This document shows, in pieces, positions 1 to 5,992 of a stretch of 6,821 bases of DNA (the stretch's first letter is position 1; every line of letters starts with the position of its first letter). Source of the stretch: Pseudomonadota bacterium (GTDB lineage: Bacteria; Pseudomonadota; Alphaproteobacteria; Rhizobiales; Rhizobiaceae); contig JAEWDP010000047.1 in NCBI GenBank assembly GCA_023390055.1, positions 1 to 6,821 of the forward strand, read 5' to 3'. Below the pieces are notes generated by a model that was not told the DNA's origin, ran no database searches, and saw only the letters and a list, made by a program, of their open reading frames with translations. The translations under genes and the position numbers were made by a program.

Positions 1-1201
1 CGATAACAGACTTGATCTGGACCCAGACCTGGGTGCCCATCGACATGCCTTCAGCATAGCCAATGCCTCCAAGAGACGAAGCAGCAAAGACGCCCGTCCC
101 GATTGCACCAACGATACCGCCTATTCCGTGTACACCAAACACGTCTGCCGTGTCGTCGTATCCAAACTTGTTCTTAACGACAGCAACGAAGAAATAGCAA
201 AATGCTGAAGCTATCGCACCGAGGACAATCGCTCCGATTGGACCAACCGCGCCAGCAGCCGGAGTCACGGCGACGAGGCCGGCGACGACGCCAGACGCTG
301 CACCAAGCATGGAGGTTTTGCCACGTGCAAAGCATTCGATCAGGCACCACGAGATAACTGCACCCGCAGTTGCGGTAAAGGTGTTGATCATCGCAAGGCC
401 TGCCGTGCCGTTAGCTGCAGCAGCAGAGCCCGCATTGAAACCGAACCAGCCAACCCAAAGCATAGAGGCACCTACCATGGTAAGTGTCATGGAGTGCGGA
501 GCCATCATGTCTTTGCCAAGTCCTGTGCGTTTTCCGACAAGAATGGAGCCAACAAGACCGGCAATACCTGCATTAATATGAACGACAGTGCCACCAGCAA
601 AATCGAGGGCACCCCAATCCCAAATCAGCGCACCATCACCCGACCACACCATATGTGCCATCGGAAAGTAGACAAATGTCACCCATAACGCACTGAAAAG
701 GACAACGGCACTGAACCTGATGCGTTCGGCAAACGCACCAACGATCAGAGCCGGAGTAATACAAGCAAAAGTCATCTGAAAGGCGATGAATACAAATTCT
801 GGAATTGAACCGGATTCGCTTTCAGGAGTGACACCTGAAAGGAACAGTTTCTCGAAGCCACCAATAAATGCGTTGAGACTTCCTCCATTTGAAAAGGCCA
901 GGCTATAACCGTAGAAAACCCAAATAACCATGACGACACTGCTGACGACAACGCACTGAATTAACACTGACAACATATTCTTCGAGCGGACTAGGCCGCC
1001 ATAGAAGAGCGCCAGTCCCGGCAGGATCATGAAGAGAACAAGGACCGTGGACATCAGCATCCATGCGGTATCGCCAGAATCGACAGCCGACGTAACAGTT
1101 TCTTCCGCAGCATCCTGTGCAATCGCAGCAATCGGCGACAGAAATGCTGCGCTTGCAGCGCACAATCGTGCAATTGAATTGTTCAAACTAAATAAAGACA
1201 T
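1..1201 (-). CDS. amtB: Ammonium transporter AmtB, 3' end beyond the window
   Basis: This is an Amt/Rh-family ammonium channel of the inner membrane, open at its C-terminal end: 400 residues are visible. I translated it on the minus strand from the ATG at 1201, which has a GGGGAG ribosome site 6 bases upstream. Residues 1-28 look like a cleavable signal peptide (basic start, Ala-rich core, AIA before QD), as in E. coli AmtB. After it come repeated hydrophobic helices. Pore residues can be aligned to E. coli AmtB: the twin histidines His208 (VVHINAG) and His358 (GVHGIGG), Asp200 (LDFAGG), the phenylalanine gate Phe145 and Phe255 (GWFGFNAG), and the outer recruitment site Trp186 and Ser259. All key residues are present, so transport should be intact. 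It lies 23 bases after glnK and is surely co-transcribed; GlnK is its known plug. The missing part would hold the last helices and the cytoplasmic tail. Confidence 0.97.
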   Translation of the reverse strand, partial: MSLFSLNNSIARLCAASAAFLSPIAAIAQDAAEETVTSAVDSGDTAWMLMSTVLVLFMILPGLALFYGGLVRSKNMLSVLIQCVVVSSVVMVIWVFYGYSLAFSNGGSLNAFIGGFEKLFLSGVTPESESGSIPEFVFIAFQMTFACITPALIVGAFAERIRFSAVVLFSALWVTFVYFPMAHMVWSGDGALIWDWGALDFAGGTVVHINAGIAGLVGSILVGKRTGLGKDMMAPHSMTLTMVGASMLWVGWFGFNAGSAAAANGTAGLAMINTFTATAGAVISWCLIECFARGKTSMLGAASGVVAGLVAVTPAAGAVGPIGAIVLGAIASAFCYFFVAVVKNKFGYDDTADVFGVHGIGGIVGAIGTGVFAASSLGGIGYAEGMSMGTQVWVQIKSVI

Positions 1202-1224
1202 AGATAGCTCCCCAGTTAACGAAA

Positions 1225-1563
1225 TTACAGCGCTTCTGCGCTCGTTTCTCCGGTCCGAATGCGCACAGCCTGCTCAATCGAATAGACAAAGATCTTGCCA
1301 TCCCCGATCTGGCCCGTTTTTGCGGCGGTTGCGATGGCATCGACCGTCTGATCCACCAGGTCTGCAGGAACGGCTATCTCGATCTTTAGTTTGGGCAGAA
1401 AACTCACCGCATATTCTGTTCCGCGGTAAATCTCGGTATGTCCTTTCTGACGTCCGTAACCCTTGACTTCAGAAACGGTAAGGCCCTGGATACCGATCGC
1501 CGTAAGTGCCTCGCGCACTTCATCCAGCTTGAACGGTTTGATAATGGCCATAACGATTTTCAT
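1225..1563 (-). CDS. glnK: Nitrogen regulatory protein PII, GlnK type
   Basis: This is a 112-residue PII signal protein, the usual length for the family. It senses 2-oxoglutarate, ATP/ADP and, through uridylylation, glutamine; when nitrogen is in excess the unmodified trimer binds AmtB and closes it. The start MKIVMAIIKPFKL matches the family N-terminus. The frame stays open further upstream, but an earlier start at 1650 would lie before the predicted transcription start, so I chose the ATG at 1563, with GGGAAG 4 bases ahead. The T-loop is intact: Gln39, the YRGTEY signature at residues 46-51, and Tyr51, the uridylylation site. The second PII signature (GDGKIFVY, from residue 88) carries the nucleotide-binding residues, and the RIRTGE tail follows. 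Its place directly before amtB, behind a sigma-54 promoter, argues for GlnK rather than the constitutive GlnB paralogue. Confidence 0.96.
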   Translation of the reverse strand: MKIVMAIIKPFKLDEVREALTAIGIQGLTVSEVKGYGRQKGHTEIYRGTEYAVSFLPKLKIEIAVPADLVDQTVDAIATAAKTGQIGDGKIFVYSIEQAVRIRTGETSAEAL

Positions 1564-1646
1564 CTGGCTTCCCATCCTTTGATTATTTGGCTTGCGCCAA
1601 TGTCCCTCATCGCCGCTGACAAACAGCCGCGACTGAGGCTCTACAT

Positions 1647-1661
1647 ACAAAGGTCGTGCCA
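1647..1661 (-). promoter_or_regulatory. Sigma-54 (-24/-12) promoter of glnK-amtB
   Basis: Read on the minus strand, the bases are TGGCACG, four bases (ACCT), then TTGT. The sigma-54 (RpoN) consensus is TGGCACG-N4-TTGC, so the -24 box is perfect and the -12 box differs only in its last base. The spacing of ten bases between the GG and GT dinucleotides is correct. Transcription should begin near 1636, giving a leader of about 73 bases before the glnK ATG. Sigma-54 control of glnK-amtB, activated by NtrC under nitrogen limitation, is well known in proteobacteria. Confidence 0.88.
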
Positions 1662-1703
1662 GATTCGATTTATCAATTTAAGATATTGATACGTATAGTT
1701 CTT

Positions 1704-1725
1704 TTCTCATGGCGCCTTATGAGAA
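1704..1725. promoter_or_regulatory. Perfect 7-base inverted repeat upstream of the glnK promoter
   Basis: TTCTCAT at 1704-1710 is matched exactly by its reverse complement ATGAGAA at 1719-1725, with an 8-base GC-rich spacer that is partly self-complementary. Its centre lies about 79 bases upstream of the predicted glnK transcription start. It could be a protein-binding site, for example for an activator acting with sigma-54, but it does not resemble the usual NtrC half-site (TGCAC/GGTGCA), so the partner is unknown. Confidence 0.45.
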
Positions 1726-1741
1726 GCATATTGCAACAAAG

Positions 1742-1766
1742 ATTATGCCTATATTATAGGCGTAAT
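1742..1766. promoter_or_regulatory. 25-base near-perfect palindrome upstream of glnK
   Basis: The arms GCCTATA and TATAGGC flank a single central T at 1754; a further four pairs match outside one mismatch (1746/1762), giving 11 of 12 pairs. The centre is about 118 bases upstream of the predicted glnK transcription start, a normal distance for an enhancer-type site. It also lies 16 bases past the tesB stop codon, but the stem is AT-rich and has no following T-run, so a terminator role is less likely. A dimeric regulator site is the better guess. Confidence 0.5.
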
Positions 1767-1781
1767 TATTCTATTGATTAC

Positions 1782-2669
1782 TTATTGTCCATTTGCCCAA
1801 TTGCGTATCAACCCTTCCTGCGCAACCGAGGCGATTAGCACTCCAGAACGGGTATAAAGCTTGCCGCGTGTCATACCACGGCTACCAGACGAACTGGGGC
1901 TGTCTTGTGTGTAAAGAAGCCAGCCATCCAGCATGCAGGGTCGATGGAACCACATGGCGTGATCGAGGCTCGCCACCTGCAACCCCGGGTCGAATATTGA
2001 CGTGCCGTGCGGATAAAGAGAGGTATCGAGCAACGTCATATCTGACAGATAGGCAAGAACACATGCCTGAACATTACGATCTGAAGGTACGGGGGCAACC
2101 GTCCGGACCCAGACATCCTGACGCGGCTCCAGCTTGTCACATGTGAGATAGTGCTCCAGCGAAACTGGGCGGATTTCTATAGGGCGGTCTCTTGTCCAAT
2201 ACTTGCGTACCGCTTCGGGAGCCTGGTGAAGGAACAGTTCCTTGAATGCCTCCTCCCCCATCAATTCCTCAGGCGGTGTAATCGATGGCATAGGTACCTG
2301 ATGGTCAAAACCTTCTTCGTCGACCTGAAAGGAAGCAGACATGGAAAAGATCGGGCGGCCGCTCTGGATTGCAACTATCCACCGCGTCGCAAAACTTGCA
2401 CCATCACGAATCCGATCCACCTGATAGATTATCGGGATGCGCGGATTACCGGGCCGCATGAAATAGGCATGCAGGGAATGAACAAAACGACCATCTTCAA
2501 CAGTTCGTTGCGCAGCCATCAAAGCCTGAGCAATTACTTGGCCGCCAAAAACCCGCTGCCATCCAAACTGTGGGCTGGTTCCACGGTAAAGATTCTCCTC
2601 AAGCTTCTCCAGATCAAGCGTCGACAAGAGCAGATCCATGGGACCTGGCGTTTCGGACGGATGCGACAT
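1782..2669 (-). CDS. tesB: Acyl-CoA thioesterase II (TesB)
   Basis: TesB hydrolyses acyl-CoA to free fatty acid and CoA in the cytoplasm, with broad chain-length preference. The protein is 295 residues, close to the 286 of E. coli TesB, and has two hotdog domains: roughly residues 11-120, with the FGGQVIAQAL helix at 41-50, and 165-290. The active-site residues are visible in the second half: Asp210 (YLSD), Ser234 (VASLDHAMWFHRP) where E. coli has Thr228, and Gln284 (VAQEG). Ser for Thr is conservative, so activity is expected. I chose the ATG at 2669 because GGAG sits 8 bases upstream; Met11 is a less supported alternative. The gene is divergent from the ubiquinone hydroxylase gene and stands upstream of glnK on the same strand, but glnK has its own promoter. 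In E. coli tesB is also next to glnK-amtB, so the linkage is old. Confidence 0.95.
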   Translation of the reverse strand: MSHPSETPGPMDLLLSTLDLEKLEENLYRGTSPQFGWQRVFGGQVIAQALMAAQRTVEDGRFVHSLHAYFMRPGNPRIPIIYQVDRIRDGASFATRWIVAIQSGRPIFSMSASFQVDEEGFDHQVPMPSITPPEELMGEEAFKELFLHQAPEAVRKYWTRDRPIEIRPVSLEHYLTCDKLEPRQDVWVRTVAPVPSDRNVQACVLAYLSDMTLLDTSLYPHGTSIFDPGLQVASLDHAMWFHRPCMLDGWLLYTQDSPSSSGSRGMTRGKLYTRSGVLIASVAQEGLIRNWANGQ

Positions 2670-2755
2670 TAAGCAGACTCCGGCAGTAGGAAGCTTGGGT
2701 CAGATGATCTATATGGGCGATATCATTTTCTCAAGTATCACGGGAGTTTGGACAA
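2670..2755. promoter_or_regulatory. Divergent promoter region between tesB and the ubiquinone hydroxylase gene
   Basis: These 86 bases must hold the start signals for both flanking genes. On the minus strand a weak candidate is TTGAGA, 17 bases, TAGATC (about 2707-2735) for tesB. On the plus strand TTGGGT near 2695 with GATATC downstream is only a poor match. GGGAG at 2742-2746 is the ribosome site for the plus-strand gene, 9 bases before its ATG. The region is AT-rich in the middle; no operator repeat is evident. Confidence 0.4.
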
Positions 2756-3970
2756 ATGCTGGATATGCTGGTTATCGGAGGCGGCTATATAGGCCTTTCC
2801 GCCGCCGTTGCGGTGAAGCAGTCGGCTCCTCATCTTCAAATTCAGGTGATAGAGGCAGCTCCTGAACATGTTTGGGAGAAGGACGAACGCGTATCAGCGA
2901 TCATCGCCGCCGCGACGAAAATGCTGGAAGTCCTCGGCGTTTGGGAAGAAGTCCTGCCGCATGCGCAGCCAATCAACAAGATGGTTATAACGGATTCTCG
3001 GGCATCCGATCCAGTACGCCCTGTTTTCCTTACCTTTGATGGCGTGATCGATGATGAGCTTCCATTCGCACACATGGTTCCCAATGTCGCACTGGTCCGT
3101 GCTCTGCGCCATGCCTGCGATCGCCTGGAAATTCCAGTTCGACACGGCCTGTCCGCAACAACATTCAAAACATCAGCCAACAGAACGACTGTAACACTGT
3201 CCAACGACAGTACAATCGAAACGCGCCTCCTCGTCGCCTGCGACGGAGTACGCTCCAAGCTTCGCAGCATAGCAGGAATTAAAACGGTAAGTTGGGACTA
3301 CAACCAGTCAGGGATCGTGACGACCGTAGCGCATGAGCGGCCGCATGACGGTCTTGCCGAAGAACACTTTCTGCCATCCGGCCCATTTGCCATATTGCCG
3401 TTGACGGGAAATCGTTCATCGCTCGTATGGACCGAACGCCGAGACGAAGCAGAACACCTGATCGCATCAGATGACCTCATATTCGAAGCAGAGCTACAAC
3501 GCCGTTTTGGCTACAAGCTCGGAGAGATTAAGGTTTCTGGCAGTCGCAAGGCGTTTCCACTGGGCCTGACGCTGGCCCGCGCATTCATCGCCCCCCGTTT
3601 CCTACTCGCTGGCGATTCTGCGCATGGGATCCATCCAATCTCCGGGCAGGGTCTCAATCTTGGTTTCAAAGACGTTGCCGCATTGGCCGAAACGATTGTC
3701 GACGCCGACAGACTCGGTCTCGATATTGGCGCGCTGGATGTATTGGAGCGTTACCAATCCTGGCGCCGGTTCGATACCTTTCGCATGGGAGTAACTACTG
3801 ATGTGCTCAATCGGCTCTTTTCCAACGACATCACACCAGTCCGCATTGCGCGGGATCTCGGCCTGGGTCTCGTTGAACGGCTACCTGGCCTGAAATCTTA
3901 CTTTATCGGAGAAGCCGCTGGTACTTCCGGAGAGAACCATCCGAAGTTATTGACAGGGCAGGCAATATAA
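2756..3970 (+). CDS. UbiH/UbiF/UbiL-family FAD-dependent hydroxylase of ubiquinone biosynthesis
   Basis: This 404-residue flavin monooxygenase belongs to the UbiH/COQ6 family, which uses FAD, NAD(P)H and O2 to hydroxylate the aromatic ring of ubiquinone precursors at the membrane surface. Length is typical. The family motifs are present in order: the dinucleotide-binding GGGYIG at residues 8-13 after a hydrophobic strand, the DERVSAI segment at 43-49, the DG motif around CDGVRS (162-167), and the FAD-ribityl GD motif LLAGDSAHGIHP (283-294) followed by SGQGLNLGFKDV (296-307), the most diagnostic UbiH-family stretch. There is no transmembrane helix. The ATG at 2756 has GGGAG 9 bases upstream; Met4 is an alternative. 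Alphaproteobacteria divide the C1, C5 and C6 hydroxylations differently among UbiH, UbiF, UbiL and UbiM, and the position attacked cannot be read from this sequence, so I give no symbol. Its end is only 4 bases from the end of the convergent gene. Confidence 0.9.
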   Translation: MLDMLVIGGGYIGLSAAVAVKQSAPHLQIQVIEAAPEHVWEKDERVSAIIAAATKMLEVLGVWEEVLPHAQPINKMVITDSRASDPVRPVFLTFDGVIDDELPFAHMVPNVALVRALRHACDRLEIPVRHGLSATTFKTSANRTTVTLSNDSTIETRLLVACDGVRSKLRSIAGIKTVSWDYNQSGIVTTVAHERPHDGLAEEHFLPSGPFAILPLTGNRSSLVWTERRDEAEHLIASDDLIFEAELQRRFGYKLGEIKVSGSRKAFPLGLTLARAFIAPRFLLAGDSAHGIHPISGQGLNLGFKDVAALAETIVDADRLGLDIGALDVLERYQSWRRFDTFRMGVTTDVLNRLFSNDITPVRIARDLGLGLVERLPGLKSYFIGEAAGTSGENHPKLLTGQAI

Positions 3971-3974
3971 GAAG

Positions 3975-4166
3975 TCAGACATCTTCTAACCGGCGCGCTT
4001 CGGATACGAGCAGGATTGGAACGCCGTCACGTATTGGATAGGCAAGTCTTGCCGTTTCCGAGATAAGCTCATTTGTGTCGCGATTGAAGGACAACCTCGT
4101 CTTTGTCAGTGGACAGACAAGTAGATCCAGAAGTTTCGGATCTACCGCATTCAATCTCTCGTCCAT
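3975..4166 (-). CDS. Trm112-like small protein (UPF0434/YcaR family)
   Basis: This 63-residue protein matches the Trm112/UPF0434 family: LLDLLVCPLTKTRL at residues 12-25, and LAYPIRDGVPILL at 41-53, the most conserved stretch. Trm112 proteins in archaea and eukaryotes activate methyltransferases that act on tRNA, rRNA and release factors; the bacterial role is poorly defined. Zinc-binding members carry two CxxC-like pairs. Here only Cys18 remains: the second position (Thr21) and the later pair (around ELISETARLAYP) have no Cys, so zinc binding is unlikely. I believe this Cys-poor form is usual in rhizobial relatives, from memory. The start ATG at 4166 has AGGGG about 6 bases upstream, overlapping the TAG stop of the preceding LON-domain gene; the 9-base gap implies coupled translation and one operon. 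Confidence 0.88.
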   Translation of the reverse strand: MDERLNAVDPKLLDLLVCPLTKTRLSFNRDTNELISETARLAYPIRDGVPILLVSEARRLEDV

Positions 4167-4175
4167 TGGCTGCCC

Positions 4176-4850
4176 CTACTGAAGAACGGGATCGGAATCT
4201 CCTGGTCCCCGTGCCAGCAATATCTCTGTAATGGCAATCAAGGTCTCTGCACGAGCCTTAAGATCCGGCGCTTCTAGCAATGCCTGCTTTTCTGCTGGTC
4301 CAAATGGAGACATCATCGATAGCGAGTTGACAAGTGTTCGATTACCGGCTCGCTCAACGCTCTCCCAGTCTGCCTCGAGCTTATTTGCATCAAGATAGGC
4401 GCGGAAGACCCGGAGGAGTTCGACGCGATTAACCGCCTCCTCCTCACCTTCTGCAGATAGATCGGCCATCATGGGTGCAATCTTGAAAGAACGATACGGA
4501 TGCCCCTCACCTTGCTCATCCAGCAGCCGGAACCGACAAACGCCGCTCAGCGAAGTGATATACCTGCCGTCACCCGTCTCGGCAAAAGATGTAACACGCC
4601 CAATGCAGCCAACACCACTAAGCGCGAGGCGCGCCGGATCACTCGTGTGCTGTTCTAACAGTGCTGGCTGGACGATGCCAATCAACCTTGAGCCAGCAAG
4701 GGCTGCATCAAACATGGCCAGATAGCGAGGTTCAAAGATATTGAGTGGCAACTGCCCACCAGGTAGCAACAAAGCACCGGTAAGGGGAAACACCGGCACG
4801 ATCTCCGGCAAGTCTTCCCGCTTTACATATCTCGCATTTCCCACAAGCAT
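4176..4850 (-). CDS. Stand-alone LON N-terminal (substrate-binding) domain protein
   Basis: The 224-residue protein consists of a Lon N-terminal domain without the rest of Lon protease: there is no Walker A or B motif and no Ser-Lys catalytic dyad. The opening strand VPVFPLTGALLLPGGQLPLN followed by IFEPRYLAMFDAAL (residues 18-51) is the family hallmark. GRVTSF and the DGRYITSLSGVCRFRLL stretch (94-114) complete the PUA-like beta barrel, and a helical bundle follows (about 135-215). Such proteins are widespread in proteobacteria; they are presumed to bind proteins or peptides, but no firm function is known, so I claim none. The ATG at 4850 has GGAGG 9 bases upstream. It lies 103 bases after the CnoX-like gene and 9 before the Trm112-like gene, so it belongs to the same strand cluster. 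A true lon gene would be elsewhere; this is not a fragment of one, since it has its own start and stop. Confidence 0.9.
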   Translation of the reverse strand: MLVGNARYVKREDLPEIVPVFPLTGALLLPGGQLPLNIFEPRYLAMFDAALAGSRLIGIVQPALLEQHTSDPARLALSGVGCIGRVTSFAETGDGRYITSLSGVCRFRLLDEQGEGHPYRSFKIAPMMADLSAEGEEEAVNRVELLRVFRAYLDANKLEADWESVERAGNRTLVNSLSMMSPFGPAEKQALLEAPDLKARAETLIAITEILLARGPGDSDPVLQ

Positions 4851-4953
4851 GGGATCTACCCTCCCGGACTATGACGGTAAGGAATCCGCTGAATATCATC
4901 GCTAATGTGGGGCGCCAACTTTGGATCGCAAGAGCACTTTTTGAACATTGTCA

Positions 4954-5934
4954 TCATGAGAACAGGACAGATGACATCCTCCGACGCATCGTAATGGTCG
5001 CTGGATCCTTGGGGCCCCATGCCTCGAAGAACTCTACAAGCTGACGGCGCGCTCCATCATTGTCAAACTCGCGATCCTTGCGCATGATCGCCAAAAGGTG
5101 CTCCGCGGCCTCTTCACGCTTACCCTCGGCATTGCGTATCTTGGCAAGCTTCAAGCGGGCTTCATGATTGTCCGGCTGCAGTGACAGCTCTTGCTCGAGA
5201 GCGGTTGGATCACCAAGCTTGCGAGCTTCCTCAAATTGCTGGATCTTTTTTGCAACTGCTTGTATGGCCGCATCCTGCGAGACCTCTTCGGGAAGCGATT
5301 GTAACATCTGCAACGCACGTGGCAGATCACCAAGCTCTATCATGCAACGCATCATGCCAGCTGCCGCCTTCGGGTTTTCAGGATCAGCTTGAAGAACAGC
5401 GCCATACAGTTGTGCCGCACCCTGGACATCTTCCGCCCCAAGCAAGGTCTCCGCTTCACCCAGAATCCTCTCGATTTCGGCCGCCTGATCGGCGCCTTCC
5501 GGACCCGCAACGCGATCGATGAATTCACGAAGCTGACTTTCCGGAACAGCACCCATGAAGCCGTCCACCGGACGGCCATCGACAAAAGCAACAACTGCCG
5601 GAATGGATTGAACACCCATCTGGCCTGGGATGGCCGGGTGATCGTCGATATTCAGTTTCACAAGCTTGACTCGCCCCTGCGCCTCACCAACGACACGCTC
5701 CAATATCGGCGTCAGTTGCTTGCAGGGACCGCACCATGGCGCCCAAAAATCTACAAGGACAGGCTGATTTCGCGAATCGTCGATAACATCTGCGGCAAAG
5801 GCTGCTGTACTCGTATCCTTTATATAGCCAGCACCAGCGACCGCACCATTGCTGACCGCAGGGTCACCGAACTGTGCGGAAGCGGTCATTTGACCGCCAT
5901 AAGAGCCACCATAGGGATTATCTGTGCCGCTCAT
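4954..5934 (-). CDS. cnoX: CnoX/YbbN-type thioredoxin with TPR tail
   Basis: This 326-residue cytoplasmic protein joins a thioredoxin domain to a helical TPR tail, the layout of CnoX (YbbN), a chaperedoxin that protects proteins under oxidative stress and hands them to GroEL or DnaK. Residues 1-36 are a Gly/Ala-rich extension of low complexity. The thioredoxin domain spans about 38-145, with VLVDFWAPWCGPCKQL (59-74), a full CGPC redox site (Cys68, Cys71), and the cis-proline in SIPAVVAF (Pro112). TPR-like helices follow: about 152-215 (AAQLYGAVLQADPENPKAA is one repeat junction) and 245-325. E. coli CnoX lacks the first active-site Cys; this one keeps both, like Caulobacter CnoX, so reductase activity is expected. 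The ATG at 5934 has GGAGG 9 bases upstream. The editing-protein gene ends 58 bases upstream on the same strand. Plain thioredoxin A is excluded by the length (about 105-110 residues). Confidence 0.92.
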   Translation of the reverse strand: MSGTDNPYGGSYGGQMTASAQFGDPAVSNGAVAGAGYIKDTSTAAFAADVIDDSRNQPVLVDFWAPWCGPCKQLTPILERVVGEAQGRVKLVKLNIDDHPAIPGQMGVQSIPAVVAFVDGRPVDGFMGAVPESQLREFIDRVAGPEGADQAAEIERILGEAETLLGAEDVQGAAQLYGAVLQADPENPKAAAGMMRCMIELGDLPRALQMLQSLPEEVSQDAAIQAVAKKIQQFEEARKLGDPTALEQELSLQPDNHEARLKLAKIRNAEGKREEAAEHLLAIMRKDREFDNDGARRQLVEFFEAWGPKDPATITMRRRMSSVLFS

Positions 5935-5992
5935 TCCTAAAATCCTCCGGAATCTGGTACTCGCTGCGTTATATTCCGCGAAACATCGTATG

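Noticed and set aside
1029..1466. A 145-codon plus-strand open frame spanning the amtB start and glnK
   Set aside because: It crosses two well-supported minus-strand genes and their gap, and the product is low-complexity Arg/Ser-rich without motifs.
1742..1766. The 25-base palindrome as the tesB terminator
   Set aside because: The stem is mostly A/T with almost no loop when fully paired, and no T-run follows on the minus strand; an operator fits better.
2151..2672. A 173-codon open frame on the plus strand opposite tesB
   Set aside because: It mirrors the tesB reading frame; the protein has no family signature and no ribosome site stands out.
2842..3270. A 142-codon minus-strand open frame inside the ubiquinone hydroxylase gene
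   Set aside because: It is a shadow of the FAD hydroxylase frame; the Ser/Arg/Thr-rich product is typical of antisense translation.
3970..3987. A short inverted repeat (AGAAG ... CTTCT) between the convergent stops as a shared terminator
   Set aside because: The arms are only five A/T-rich pairs with an eight-base loop and no T-run on either side.
4176..4850. A truncated, decayed lon protease gene
   Set aside because: It has its own ribosome site, start and stop, and matches the complete stand-alone LON-domain family; no ATPase or protease remnants are found nearby.
5389..5940. A 183-codon open frame on the plus strand opposite cnoX
   Set aside because: It lies wholly antisense to a clear thioredoxin-TPR gene, its translation shows no recognisable domain, and the opposite frame explains its length.
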